Source of the DNA: JBDTSW01 sp963758845
Lineage (GTDB): Bacteria > Actinomycetota > Thermoleophilia > Solirubrobacterales > 70-9
Direction of reading: 5' to 3'
DNA length: 64,000 nucleotides
NCBI GenBank assembly: GCA_963758845.1
Contig: CAVWWX010000002.1
Coordinates: 2,108,001-2,172,000 of the forward strand
A model generated the notes under the pieces. It had not been told where the DNA came from and did no database searches. It worked only from the letters and a program-made list of their open reading frames with translations. Made by a program: the position numbers and the translations under genes. Shown piece after piece: positions 37,121 through 46,436 of the stretch. Positions within the stretch are counted from its first letter, which is position 1. Every line of letters starts with the position of its first letter.

Positions 37121-37660
37121 TCAGGGCAGGATCTCGCCGAGAAGGTCCTCGGCCTCCTCGAGCAAGGACTGTCCCTGGTCGAGGAGGCTCCCTGCGTCCT
37201 CGAAAACGACGGTCGCGTCCTCGATCAGGGCGATGCCCTCGTCCACGGGCACTCGGCTTGCGAACACCCGCAGCGGCGCGGCCACGATCGGGCTGAGGGC
37301 ACCGGCGTCGGCTGCGTCGTCGACGGCGCGCACGAGGCCGGCGCGGACCGCCTCCTCCAGGCGAGCGTCGTCGATCCCGTACTCCTCGGCGAAGGCATCG
37401 CGGGCTTCGTCGCTCGAGAGGCCCGCGGCGAGGGTCTCGCGCGTCACCTGGAGCTCGCACGCCGCGCCGTCCAGCGCCGACAGCGCGAACTGCTCGGCCG
37501 ACTCCTCGATCCCGCCCGGATCGCGCCAGGCGCGGTCCTCGCAAGGGTCCGCCACCGGCGTCGGCTGGTACTCCGACCCGCCCAGGGCGAGATAGACCAC
37601 CACGAGGCCGGTGGCGGCGATCGCGGCGAGCACGACCAGCGTGATTGGGGCCACCCTCAC
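37121..37660 (-). CDS. Membrane-anchored hypothetical protein
   Basis: The GTG at 37660 overlaps the MFS stop (GTGA) and starts VRVAPITLVVLAAIAATGLV, a single membrane helix. The 150-residue extracytoplasmic part has two Cys (ADPCEDRAWRD and GAACELQVT), which may form a disulfide, and a helical region rich in Ala and acidic residues. No known family was recognised. Coupling to the MFS transporter suggests it may be an accessory component. Confidence 0.65.
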   Translation of the reverse strand: MRVAPITLVVLAAIAATGLVVVYLALGGSEYQPTPVADPCEDRAWRDPGGIEESAEQFALSALDGAACELQVTRETLAAGLSSDEARDAFAEEYGIDDARLEEAVRAGLVRAVDDAADAGALSPIVAAPLRVFASRVPVDEGIALIEDATVVFEDAGSLLDQGQSLLEEAEDLLGEILP

Positions 37661-39018
37661 AGCTCTGGCCTCCTGCGCGCGAGCGCGATCGGCGCCAGGG
37701 CCGCGAGGGCGAACGCCGCCGCGACCCAGAACGAGCGGCTGAACGCGTGCGTGGCCGCGCGGTCGAGCTCGTCCTGGAGCTGGTCGCGCAGAGAGATCGC
37801 ATCGGCGCGCTCCTCCGAGTCTGAGGGGAGCGGCTCGAACGCGGGCGCCAGCACCGGGACCTTGTCGCCCTCCTCGCGGAGCCGGTCCCCCAGCCGCTCG
37901 GCGAGGTCGATCTTGTCGGTGGGGTCGAGGGGGGCGTCCAGGAGCGCCGCGGTCCCGGCCTGCTCGGCGTCCTCGCGCTCGGATTCGAGGTCGGCGGTGA
38001 AGATCGGCGTCAGGACGAGCAGGCCTGCGACGACGCCAACGTGACGGGCGGTGATCGTCCACCCGCCGTGGATCGCCTGTGGGGCCCGGCCGGCGAGCGC
38101 CGCCTCGGTCAGGGCCTCGAGGGTGAGCGCCAGGCCTACCCCCACGAGCAGCTGCGGCGCGAGCGTCGCCACGATCGTCGCGCTGGGCAGCAGGGCGAAG
38201 CCGCCCAGCCCGCCGGCGAGCAGGATCACCCCGGCGGCCGCCCGGGCGCGCCCATCGATGGACGCCGACGCGACGGCCCGGCCGGCGAACGCTGCCAGGG
38301 GCATCACGGTGACCGCGGCCGCCGCCTCGATCGGGCTCAGGCGCCACCCCTCGATCAAGAGCAACACGACCAGGAAGAGGGCCGCTGCGAGGGCCGCCGA
38401 GACCAGGGCGAGCGCCGCGTTCGCGGCCAGGTGGGGCTTGCCGGGCGACCGCAGCTCGGCCTCGATCGTTTCGGGTCCGCCCTCCTTGATCGCCGCCGCG
38501 AACAGCAGGGTCGCGAGGACGCCGGCCGCGGGCACCTGGAGCAGGAAGATCGACTGCCACGAGATCAACTCGGTCAGCAGGCCGCCAACGCCGGGCCCGA
38601 GCGCGGCGCCGATGGTTCCCGCCCGCGCCCAGTCGAGGGCGGCCGCGCGCTCCGACCCCGTCACGGACGGCAGCAGCTCGAGCGCCCCGCATACCGCGGC
38701 GGCGCCGCCGATCGCCTGCGCGCAGCGAGCCGCCAGCAGCAGCTCGATCCCGCTCGCCAGGCCACAGCCCAGGCTGGCCAGCGCGAACACGATCAGCCCG
38801 GCGCAGGTGACGCGGGCCGGCCCAAGCCGCCGGGCAGCCATGGCGGCGGGAAGCGCGGCGGCGGCCAGCACCAGGTTGAACGCGACCAGGACCCAGGTGA
38901 CGTCGGCGACCGAGACGTCCAGCTGGCGATAGATCTCGGGCAGGGCCAGGACCACCACGGACGAGTCGGCGAGCACCAGGCCGACCGCCACCGCGAGTGC
39001 CGTGCGCGTTCCCCTCAT
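37657..39018 (-). CDS. MFS drug:proton antiporter (DHA2-like)
   Basis: This 453-residue multi-helix protein has major facilitator motifs. MAARRLGPARV lies in the loop 2-3 region and the antiporter motif C appears as GTIGAALGPGVGGLL. It resembles EmrB/QacA-type exporters but is shorter and carries a long periplasmic-side loop (FTADLESEREDAEQAG onward) before the last helix. It probably expels a toxic small molecule. The next gene downstream is coupled to it. Confidence 0.85.
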   Translation of the reverse strand: MRGTRTALAVAVGLVLADSSVVVLALPEIYRQLDVSVADVTWVLVAFNLVLAAAALPAAMAARRLGPARVTCAGLIVFALASLGCGLASGIELLLAARCAQAIGGAAAVCGALELLPSVTGSERAAALDWARAGTIGAALGPGVGGLLTELISWQSIFLLQVPAAGVLATLLFAAAIKEGGPETIEAELRSPGKPHLAANAALALVSAALAAALFLVVLLLIEGWRLSPIEAAAAVTVMPLAAFAGRAVASASIDGRARAAAGVILLAGGLGGFALLPSATIVATLAPQLLVGVGLALTLEALTEAALAGRAPQAIHGGWTITARHVGVVAGLLVLTPIFTADLESEREDAEQAGTAALLDAPLDPTDKIDLAERLGDRLREEGDKVPVLAPAFEPLPSDSEERADAISLRDQLQDELDRAATHAFSRSFWVAAAFALAALAPIALARRRPEL

Positions 39019-39035
39019 GCCGATAGGTTGACGAG

Positions 39036-39404
39036 GTGACCGGCTCCCAGCGCGCCCTCGCCGCCTTCTTCACCTTCGCGGGGGTGATGCATTTCGTGAT
39101 CCCGCGCAACTACGAGGCGATCATGCCGCCGTACCTGCCGTACCACCGCGAGGCCGTGGCGGTCAGCGGCGTGGCCGAGGTCATCGGCGGGCTCGCCGTG
39201 ATCGTGCCGTCGACGCGAAGACCGTTCGCGCGCTGGTGGCTGATCGCCCTGCTGGTCGCGGTTTTCCCGGCCAACGTGCACATGGCCGTGAGCCCCGAGC
39301 AGGTCAGGGGGCTCGACCTGGACCGGATCCCCCGCTGGTCGCTGTGGGCCCGCCTGCCCCTGCAGGCCCTCTGCGTGTGGTGGGTCTGGCGGGCTACCGG
39401 GTAA
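39036..39404 (+). CDS. DoxX-family membrane protein
   Basis: This 122-residue protein has four membrane helices and the DoxX-like features FTFAGVMHFVIPRNYEAIMPPYLPY (split), GVAEVIGGLAVIVP and PANVHMAVSPEQ. The role is unknown. The GTG start follows GACGAGGT. It is divergent from the MFS gene by 17 bases and its end overlaps the convergent large membrane protein by 11 bases. Confidence 0.82.
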   Translation: MTGSQRALAAFFTFAGVMHFVIPRNYEAIMPPYLPYHREAVAVSGVAEVIGGLAVIVPSTRRPFARWWLIALLVAVFPANVHMAVSPEQVRGLDLDRIPRWSLWARLPLQALCVWWVWRATG

Positions 39405-41688
39405 CCGCTTCGACCCAGTCCAGCCGCTGACCGCACAGCTCGCCGGCCCGCGAGACCGGCAGCGCGAACGGCTCGGGCTCAGCGCGGGCCGGACCGAACA
39501 CGAGCGGCCCGACCTCGGGCTGCGGCCCGCCGCTTCCGGGATGCAGGTCGGGCCCCGCGAGCTCGACCGCCAGCTCGGCCGGCCCACCCTCAAGCTGCAG
39601 ACTCCCGAAGCTGAGGTACCCGCCCTCGTTGTTGAGGACGTGGCGCGCGCTCGACACCTCGCGGCCGTCGACGCGCAGCGTCGCCTTCCCGCGGATCGAG
39701 CCCTCGAGCCACGCCTCGTAACGGCCGGAAGGCACATCCGTGCGGACGCTGAGCCCTTCCCCCAGCGCGATCACGACCGGCCGGGGCCCGGGGACCGCGA
39801 GCAGGCTCCCGTCCTCGCCCGCGGCCGCCGCCAGCCGGCGGACCTCGGTGCACGGCGCCGGCGCCGTGGGGTCGTGCTCGAACCCCAGCGGCAGCCGCTC
39901 GATCTGGGGCGGAGGGCCGGCGGGCCGCTGCCACAGCTCGTAGTGCTCACCCTCCCAAGCCAGGCCGTACGGCGAGGGAGGCCGGCTGCGCGCCGGCGAG
40001 CGGCGCACCACCAGGGAGCGGTAGACCAGCAGGCCGTCGGGCGTGAGCTCGTCGGTGTCGGCCGACAGCCCCTTGGGCACCGCACCGCCGGACTCCAGCG
40101 GCACCCTGCGGCGGCGCAGCTCGGACACGCCCTCGGGGTCGCCCGCGCGAAGGAAGTGCCGGGCCCCGTAGGGGTTGTACTCGGTCATCAGCGTCGGGCC
40201 CTCGCCCTTGATCAGGCGACCGATCTCCTCGAGCTCGGCGAGCTGGTCCCGTGGCGCCAGGTTCACGCTGCGGTACGCGAGCGCGTTTGACCACAGGACG
40301 CCGCCGGCGACGAGGAGCGCAAGCGAGCCCCCCACCGCCCGCCACCCGCCGGTCCACAGGGCGGCAGCAGCGAGCATGGCGCCAAACGGCACCACGATCG
40401 AGGCGGTCGCCAGGGCCTTGGCCTCGACCCAGGGCGAGCCGAGGATCCCGATCACGGCGGCCGAGGCCAGTGTGCCCCCGACGAACGCGGCGCTCTGCCA
40501 CGAACGGCGCCGCCACGCGGTCACGGTCCACAAGACCGCTCCCGCGACGGCCACGACGACCAGGGCGTAGGTCAGCACCGGCGCGTCTGGCTCGAACCGG
40601 AAGTCGCCCGCGGGCCAGATCCCGGCGACCTGGGCGACATCCAGCGGCCCCGCGAGGTTGCCGACGGCGCCCGAGTCCGTGAGCGGCGACGAGGTCGGTG
40701 GGAGCAGCGCCCCCGCCAAGAGGACCGGGAGCGACCCGGCGAGCGCGATCGCGGCGAAGACCGCGGCGCGGCCCGCGAGCCCGCCGACCCCGATGGAGCG
40801 GACCGCGACGAACGCCGCGACACCGAGCAGCGGCAGCAGCCACAGCACGCCTCCCCCGCTAACAGCCCCCACCAGGGCGGCCGCCCCAATCGCCGCGGGA
40901 GCGACGCGGACTGCGTGACCCCGCGAGACCGCTTCGGGCAGGAGCCCGGCGATCGTGGCGATGAGAGCTGCCGCGGCCACCTCCTTGATCCCACCCCACA
41001 GGTAGTAGCCGACCAACAGCGCCGGCTGGGCGGCCACGAACGCAACGGCGGCACGTACCCGGTGGTCCGCCACCGGGCGGCGCGCGAGCTGCCAGAGGGC
41101 CAGCGCCAGCAACGCCCCCCAGAGCGCGATGTAGGGCTGCACCACCCAAGCCAGGTCTTGGCCGACCAGCGCCGCCCCCACTCCCAGCGGCACGAACACC
41201 CCCACCGGATAGCCGTCGGCGAGGTTGAACTCGAGGGTCGCCTCGTACGTCGATGGCTCCAGCCCGTCAAGGTCGCGGCCATGCTCCATCACCCGATCGG
41301 TCAGCGCCATCCAGGTCGCGGTGTCGTCGAGCTTGACGAAGCCGGCGAAGGTGGCCTCGCCGGAGAGGACGACCGGCGCCGCCAGCACCGCGAACACGCC
41401 GCCCGCCGCCATGAGCGCCCACCCGGACGGCCGCCCCAGCCGGCGCCCCACCCCGAATGCGAGGCCGGCGGCGCCCACCGCGGCGATCACCGGCGTTGCG
41501 AGCTCCGCGGTGGCGTCGGCGATGGTCAGGAACTGCCCGGCGACGACGATCGCGGCCATCCCGGCCCCGGGCACCAGTGCCGGCGGGATTCGGGTCCGGG
41601 TGGCCGCCTGCAGCAGCCAGCCCCAGCCCGCAGACAGGGCCGCCAGCACCAGCGGGAAGACGAGCCAGGAGATCAGCACGCCCGGCAT
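39394..41688 (-). CDS. Large multi-spanning membrane protein with C-terminal extracytoplasmic domain
   Basis: Of 764 residues, the first 520 hold about 14 helices with a large first loop (GFVKLDDTATWMALTDRVME) containing paired Asp. This topology and the aspartates resemble GT-C-type lipid-sugar-dependent glycosyltransferases such as PMT or ArnT relatives. The last 240 residues are soluble and end in a beta-sandwich-like part (SGRYEAWLEGSIRGKATLRV) similar to carbohydrate-binding modules. Five Cys are scattered in this half. A role in surface glycan assembly is an inference; I cannot name a family. Confidence 0.65.
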   Translation of the reverse strand: MPGVLISWLVFPLVLAALSAGWGWLLQAATRTRIPPALVPGAGMAAIVVAGQFLTIADATAELATPVIAAVGAAGLAFGVGRRLGRPSGWALMAAGGVFAVLAAPVVLSGEATFAGFVKLDDTATWMALTDRVMEHGRDLDGLEPSTYEATLEFNLADGYPVGVFVPLGVGAALVGQDLAWVVQPYIALWGALLALALWQLARRPVADHRVRAAVAFVAAQPALLVGYYLWGGIKEVAAAALIATIAGLLPEAVSRGHAVRVAPAAIGAAALVGAVSGGGVLWLLPLLGVAAFVAVRSIGVGGLAGRAAVFAAIALAGSLPVLLAGALLPPTSSPLTDSGAVGNLAGPLDVAQVAGIWPAGDFRFEPDAPVLTYALVVVAVAGAVLWTVTAWRRRSWQSAAFVGGTLASAAVIGILGSPWVEAKALATASIVVPFGAMLAAAALWTGGWRAVGGSLALLVAGGVLWSNALAYRSVNLAPRDQLAELEEIGRLIKGEGPTLMTEYNPYGARHFLRAGDPEGVSELRRRRVPLESGGAVPKGLSADTDELTPDGLLVYRSLVVRRSPARSRPPSPYGLAWEGEHYELWQRPAGPPPQIERLPLGFEHDPTAPAPCTEVRRLAAAAGEDGSLLAVPGPRPVVIALGEGLSVRTDVPSGRYEAWLEGSIRGKATLRVDGREVSSARHVLNNEGGYLSFGSLQLEGGPAELAVELAGPDLHPGSGGPQPEVGPLVFGPARAEPEPFALPVSRAGELCGQRLDWVEAVTR

Positions 41689-41706
41689 CCTGACCGAGCG
41701 CCCGGG

Positions 41707-43623
41707 CTACTTCACCTGGGTGACCGCCTCGACCGTGTCGGAGCGATCCTCGTACTCCAGCGACGCGATGCTCACCGGGACGCGGCGCTTGCCCTTCGTG
41801 GTGGTCTTCTTCGGCTTCACGACGAGGGTCAGCGTCTGCTCACTGCCAGGTCCCAAGGACGACGTCTCGAAGCCCGCGCCGGTCACCTCCGCGGTGATGT
41901 CGTCAGCGCCGTCGAGGTACTTGACGGAGTACTTCGAATTGGACCCGGGACCGGTGACGGTGAAGGCGTCCACGAGCAGCTGGGCGTCGTTCTGAACGCC
42001 GATGTCGAAGCTGGCCCGCTTGCCGGGCTTCACCTTCAACGTCTTCGCCTGGCCGTCGGCGTCTTCGTTGTAGATGTCGTCGCCGATCGCCGGCTGACCC
42101 GGCATCGAGACCTTGCCGTCGGCGAGAAACTCGACCTCGACCGAGCCCGCGTCGCAGCGGCCGCCAACCGGAACCGGGCGGGAGGCGCCACGTTGGTCGG
42201 CGCTTTCGGGGCAGTCCACATTCGGGATCAGGTCGACCGCGGCGCTCGGGGAATTCAGGAAGACGGTGCTGGTCGACCCGCCGAAGGGCCCCAGCGGTCC
42301 GATGTTCGGGTTGCCCGTGACGTTGGTCCCGCCGGCCGGGCAGCTCGAGCCCGTCTCGTCGCCGAAGCTGACGTTGTAGCCGCCGTCCACGATCGAGCCG
42401 GAGCAGTTGGTGCCGGACGTCGATGAGGTGTCGGCCACGATCGAGCTGGCCAGCGTCACCTCGTCGCCCGGGTCCGCGTGGACGATGTCCCCGGTGGGCG
42501 AGCCGTTGTCGACGAAGGTGTCGTGGAGCAGCGAGACGACATCTTGGGAGTTGACGCTGCCGCCGTTGGCGCCCGCGGAGTTCAGGCGGAAGGTCGAGTT
42601 CTTCACCTCGTCCAGGCCGGTGTCGGTCCCGATCTTGATCGCGCCGCCGCCGCCGTCCGCCGAGTTCAGGAAAAAGGTGGAATCCGTGAGCGTGATGTTG
42701 CCCCCGAAGTGGGCGACCGCGCCACCGTCGATGTCCGCCTGGTTGGAGCTGAACGTGGAGTCGTCGACGACCACGTCGCCGGGAGACTCATGATGGATCG
42801 CGCCGCCTGTGCCGCTGGTCGACCGGTTGTTGGTGAAGAGTGAGTTGTCGATGTTGTAGCCGACGGTGTCGAGGCTGCCGGCCGAAGTGATCGCGCCCCC
42901 AGCGTTGGTGGCCACGTTCCCCTCGGCGCCGCTCGGGCCGCCGAACGTCGAACCGGTCACGGTCAGTGCGACCCGCGGCGCGAGCGCCCCGCCGGCGAAG
43001 GCATCGTTCGACGTGAATGTGGAGTCGGTGACCGTCATCGTGTCCGCCGCAAGACAGCCGCCGGTGCTGGCCTGGTTGTTGTCGAACGTCGAGTCGGTCG
43101 CCACGATCGTCGTCGCGTAGATGCAGCCGCCGCTGAAGGTGTTGCCCGTGTTGTCCTCGAACAGCGTGTCGGTCACGTTCACGGTCGCGGTGGAGTTGAT
43201 CGCGCCTCCGTTTCCGACCAGCCCGCCGTTCTTGAGCGCGACGTTCGTCACGGTCAGGTTCGCCGCGGTGTCGAGGATGCGGTGGTTGTCGGCGGTCTGG
43301 TTGATGACCACGTCACTCGGATCAGCGGTCGGTCCGCCGACCACCAGCACCTCTCCCGCCGGCACGGCCGGCAGGGCACTGCCCTGGAGGTTGATCGTCG
43401 CCGGGGTCGTCAGGGAGAACTCGATCGTGTCGGTTCCGGCGGTGCCTCCCGCGCAGCCGCCGGCCATCGCGTTCGTGTTGGCGGCGGTGACCGCCTCGCG
43501 CAGCTCGCAGCCGGCACCGCTTGCGTCATCGTCGCCCTCGTTGACGGTGATCGTTGCCGCCCCCGCGGGCGCGGCAAGCGCGAGGGCCGTCCCCGCCACG
43601 CAGATGTAGATCGCCCCCCGCAT
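41707..43623 (-). CDS. Secreted CSLREA/right-handed beta-helix repeat protein
   Basis: This 638-residue protein has a signal peptide (MRGAIYICVAGTALALAAPA), a CSLREA-type motif (GCELREAVTAANTNA) and about ten parallel beta-helix coils of the pattern VTDSTFTSNDAFAGGA. A Cys-containing choice-of-anchor segment follows (CPESADQRGASRPVPVGG), then a C-terminal immunoglobulin-like domain ending KPKKTTTKGKRRVPV. Such proteins occur widely in soil bacteria as polymorphic surface proteins. No sortase motif is visible. A surface adhesin or structural role is likely, but not shown. Confidence 0.75.
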   Translation of the reverse strand: MRGAIYICVAGTALALAAPAGAATITVNEGDDDASGAGCELREAVTAANTNAMAGGCAGGTAGTDTIEFSLTTPATINLQGSALPAVPAGEVLVVGGPTADPSDVVINQTADNHRILDTAANLTVTNVALKNGGLVGNGGAINSTATVNVTDTLFEDNTGNTFSGGCIYATTIVATDSTFDNNQASTGGCLAADTMTVTDSTFTSNDAFAGGALAPRVALTVTGSTFGGPSGAEGNVATNAGGAITSAGSLDTVGYNIDNSLFTNNRSTSGTGGAIHHESPGDVVVDDSTFSSNQADIDGGAVAHFGGNITLTDSTFFLNSADGGGGAIKIGTDTGLDEVKNSTFRLNSAGANGGSVNSQDVVSLLHDTFVDNGSPTGDIVHADPGDEVTLASSIVADTSSTSGTNCSGSIVDGGYNVSFGDETGSSCPAGGTNVTGNPNIGPLGPFGGSTSTVFLNSPSAAVDLIPNVDCPESADQRGASRPVPVGGRCDAGSVEVEFLADGKVSMPGQPAIGDDIYNEDADGQAKTLKVKPGKRASFDIGVQNDAQLLVDAFTVTGPGSNSKYSVKYLDGADDITAEVTGAGFETSSLGPGSEQTLTLVVKPKKTTTKGKRRVPVSIASLEYEDRSDTVEAVTQVK

Positions 43624-43656
43624 TCAAACCGTCATATCGGCGCTGAGAGCGCTGTG

Positions 43657-44259
43657 CTAAAGACCGAGCTCGTCCGCGTAGTTCTTCTCGTACTCGTCGC
43701 GGCGCTCGAGCACGTTCTCGACGTAGGCGCGCGTCTCGGCGAACTCGATGTCGTCTATCTCCAGCTCGGACCCGCCCCAGGCGTCGACATTGCCCGGGCC
43801 GCCGTTGTAGGCAGCGAGCGCGGCGATCACATTGCCGTCGTAGAGGTGGAGGAGGTACCGGAGATAGAACGAGCCGTAGCGGATGTTGAGGTCCGGGTCG
43901 GCGAGATCGTCGTAGACGAAGCTCTCACCGCCCGAGAGCTTCTCGATCGTGTCGGCGGTGTCGGGGGTTATCTGCATGAGTCCCCGGGCGCCGGCCGACG
44001 AGGTCTGGTCTTGGAATCGCGACTCGGCGTAGATGACGGCGGCGAGCAGGGCGGGGTCCGTCTCCGGCAGCGCGATCTGCTCGTCGGCCACGGTCGCGAT
44101 GTCCTCGTCGCTCGCCTCTTGGCGGACGATGTCGTCGTGGCGTAGGGGCAGCGTCACCTCGCGAATCGCCTCGCCTACGTTGATGCGGCTGACCGCGAAC
44201 GCGATCGCGGCCGCGAGGCCGACGGCGATGGCCAGCGGCCACGGAAACCGGCCCCTCAC
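43657..44259 (-). CDS. Membrane-anchored lytic transglycosylase (SLT domain)
   Basis: This 200-residue protein has an N-terminal membrane anchor (PWPLAIAVGLAAAIAFAV) and a soluble-lytic-transglycosylase domain with the catalytic Glu in AVIYAESRFQ, then ARGLMQITPDTA and ALAAYNGGPGNVDAW. It cleaves peptidoglycan glycan strands. The GTG at 44259 overlaps the coaE stop (GTGA). The order rpsA-coaE-lytic transglycosylase is an apparent operon. Confidence 0.9.
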   Translation of the reverse strand: MRGRFPWPLAIAVGLAAAIAFAVSRINVGEAIREVTLPLRHDDIVRQEASDEDIATVADEQIALPETDPALLAAVIYAESRFQDQTSSAGARGLMQITPDTADTIEKLSGGESFVYDDLADPDLNIRYGSFYLRYLLHLYDGNVIAALAAYNGGPGNVDAWGGSELEIDDIEFAETRAYVENVLERRDEYEKNYADELGL

Positions 44260-44870
44260 GCTCCTGCCCCCTCCGCCAGGCGCGGCATCAGCTCGGCCAG
44301 GGCGGCCTCGAGCTCCTCCGGCGTTCCATCGTTGGAGATTACGTGCGTCGCCCGCTTTGCCTTCTGATCCTGGCTCAGCTGCTCCGCCTCGCGCCCGGCG
44401 AGCATCTCGGTGCCCCGCGCTCCGGCCCGCTCGGCGCGAAGCCGGTCAGCGGCGACGATGCAGACGGTCGCGTCGAAGGCCGCGTCCATCCCGGTCTCGA
44501 ACAACAGCGGAACCTCGACGACGGCGATCGGCGTCCCAGCGGGCAGCGCGTCGCGCCACTCGGCCACCCGGGCCCCCACCAACGGATGCAGGCGGCTCTC
44601 GAGCCAGCGGAGCTCATCCGGCCGCTCGAAGACGATCGCGCCAACGCGCGCTCGATCGACCGAGCCCCCCGGGGCCGCGTCGGCGCCCCAGCGCTCGGCT
44701 ATCGCCGCCGCGAGCTCGTCGCTTCCAAGCAGCTCGTGGACGACCAGGTCGGTCGAGAGCGTCGCCGCCCCCAGCCGCTCGAAGGCCTCGAGCGCAGCAG
44801 ACTTGCCCGCCGCGACGGCGCCGGTGAGCCCAACGAAGGGCACGGGCGGCGCAGCCGCCCGTTCGCTCAC
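44256..44870 (-). CDS. coaE: Dephospho-CoA kinase
   Basis: This 204-residue P-loop kinase catalyses the last step of CoA synthesis. It has Walker A LTGAVAAGKSAA, the substrate segment LSTDLVVHELL and the lid region around RRLRAERA. Its start (GTG) overlaps the rpsA stop. Co-location with panB/panC in the same window is a coincidence of distance; they are 16 kb apart on opposite strands. Confidence 0.93.
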   Translation of the reverse strand: MSERAAAPPVPFVGLTGAVAAGKSAALEAFERLGAATLSTDLVVHELLGSDELAAAIAERWGADAAPGGSVDRARVGAIVFERPDELRWLESRLHPLVGARVAEWRDALPAGTPIAVVEVPLLFETGMDAAFDATVCIVAADRLRAERAGARGTEMLAGREAEQLSQDQKAKRATHVISNDGTPEELEAALAELMPRLAEGAGA

Positions 44871-46342
44871 GCCGGTTGCTCTGGGTCCGGTGCGGCGGCC
44901 TCGGCCGCAGGCTCCTCGGCGGGAGCATCCTCGGCCGCAGGCTCCTCGGCGGGAGCATCCTCGGCCACAGGCTCCTCGGCGGGAGCATCCTCAGCAACCG
45001 GAGTCGCGTCAGCGACCGGTGCCTGCTCGGCCGGGGCCTCGGCCACGCCGGGCTCGGCCTCCTCGGGCGGCGGGGCGTCCCCGAAGACCTCTTCGGACGT
45101 GCCCAGGTCGGGCACCTCCTCCTCGGCGACGCCGGGGGCGTTCACCTGGTCGGTGAGCTCGGCGGGCATCAGGTCGCGCAGCGGCATGTTGCCGGTCTCG
45201 GCACGCTTGACGCTGAGCGAGATCCGGCGGCGCTCCTCGTCGATCTCGAGGATCCGCACCCAGACCTCCTGGCCCGGGCTGACGACGTCGCCTGGGTTCT
45301 CCACGTGGTGCTCGGCCAGCTCGGAGATGTGAACCAGGCCCTCGACGCCGGGGACGATCTCGACGAACGCGCCGAAAGCGACCACCTTTGTGACCTTGCC
45401 CTCGAGCACGGCGCCCACGCGGTACTCGTTCAAAACCTTCTGCCACGGGTCCTCCTGGGTCTGCTTCAGGCCCAGGGAGATGCGCTGGCGGCTGCGGTCG
45501 ATGTCGAGAACCTTGACGCGGACGGTCTCGCCGATCGACAGCACCTCTGACGGGTGGTTGACGTGGCTCCAGGAGAGCTCGGAGATGTGAATCAGGCCGT
45601 CGATGCCCTCGAGGTCGACGAAGGCGCCGAAGTCGACGATGTTGGAGATCTTGCCCTCGACGATCATGCCCGGCTGCAGGCGGCCCAGGATCTGCTCGCG
45701 GACCTCCTTGCGCTCTTCCTCGAGGACCGCGCGGCGCGAGAGCACCACGTTGTTGCGCGAGCGGTTGAGCTCGATGACCTTGCACTCGAGCGTCTGGCCC
45801 TTGAACTCGTCGAGATTGTGGACGCGGCGGATGTCAACCAGCGACGCCGGCAGGAAGCCGCGGACCCCAAGGTCCAGGATCAGGCCGCCCTTGACGACCT
45901 CGATGACCGATCCCTCGACCGGCTCGCCGGATTCGGCCGCCGCCTCGATCTTGCGCCAGGCCTTCTCGAAGCGGGCGCGCTTCTTGGAGAGGACCAGCCG
46001 GCCCTCCTGGTCCTCCTTGGTGAGGACCAGCGCGTCGACCCGCTCGCCGAGAGAGACCTCGTCGGCCGGGTCCACCGACCGGCGGATCGAGAGCTCGTTC
46101 GCCGGGATGACGCCCTCCGACTTGTAGCCGATATCGACGAGGACCTCGTCCTTGTCGATCCGGACCACGTCGCCCGAGACGACGTCGCCCTCGCCGAAGG
46201 GCTTGATCGTGGCGTCGTAGTTGGGGACGAGCTTGCCGTCGACCTCGATGAGGAGGTCGCTGGAGCCGCCGTTCGTAGCGGCGGGCGGGGGCGCAGGAGG
46301 CGCTTCCGGGGCAGGCTGGGTCGTTGTGTCAGGCGTGGACAC
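44867..46342 (-). CDS. rpsA: 30S ribosomal protein S1
   Basis: This 491-residue protein has four S1 RNA-binding domains, at about residues 50-120, 137-203, 220-290 and 306-376, shown by GDVVSGDVVRIDKDEVLVDIGYKSEG-type repeats (split) and GAFVDLEGIDGLIHISELS. Actinobacterial S1 has four domains rather than the six of E. coli. The C-terminal tail is rich in Ala, Glu and Pro and includes a tandem repeat. The start is GTG at 46342. It is followed by coaE and a lytic transglycosylase. Confidence 0.96.
   Translation of the reverse strand: MSTPDTTTQPAPEAPPAPPPAATNGGSSDLLIEVDGKLVPNYDATIKPFGEGDVVSGDVVRIDKDEVLVDIGYKSEGVIPANELSIRRSVDPADEVSLGERVDALVLTKEDQEGRLVLSKKRARFEKAWRKIEAAAESGEPVEGSVIEVVKGGLILDLGVRGFLPASLVDIRRVHNLDEFKGQTLECKVIELNRSRNNVVLSRRAVLEEERKEVREQILGRLQPGMIVEGKISNIVDFGAFVDLEGIDGLIHISELSWSHVNHPSEVLSIGETVRVKVLDIDRSRQRISLGLKQTQEDPWQKVLNEYRVGAVLEGKVTKVVAFGAFVEIVPGVEGLVHISELAEHHVENPGDVVSPGQEVWVRILEIDEERRRISLSVKRAETGNMPLRDLMPAELTDQVNAPGVAEEEVPDLGTSEEVFGDAPPPEEAEPGVAEAPAEQAPVADATPVAEDAPAEEPVAEDAPAEEPAAEDAPAEEPAAEAAAPDPEQPA
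44901..44990. repeat. Three 30-bp tandem repeats in the rpsA 3' end
   Basis: Three near-identical 30-bp units encode the decapeptide EDAPAEEPAA in the tail of S1. The third copy has one base change (Val for Ala). The copy number probably varies between strains by slippage. Confidence 0.85.
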
Positions 46343-46436
46343 GGCCGACTAGTTTGGCAGATAGGCATTCAGCTGCGGTCGCGAGGCGGGTACGCCTCGC
46401 ACCACCGCACCCATCGGGCGGTACCCTCGCTCGCCG

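Noticed and set aside
35047..37296. A 749-residue open frame on the plus strand opposite uvrB
   Set aside because: It is an antisense shadow of uvrB caused by high GC at third codon positions; composition is unlike a real protein.
41707..43623. The CSLREA beta-helix protein as an autotransporter
   Set aside because: No outer-membrane beta-barrel domain follows, and the remaining genes do not suggest an outer membrane.
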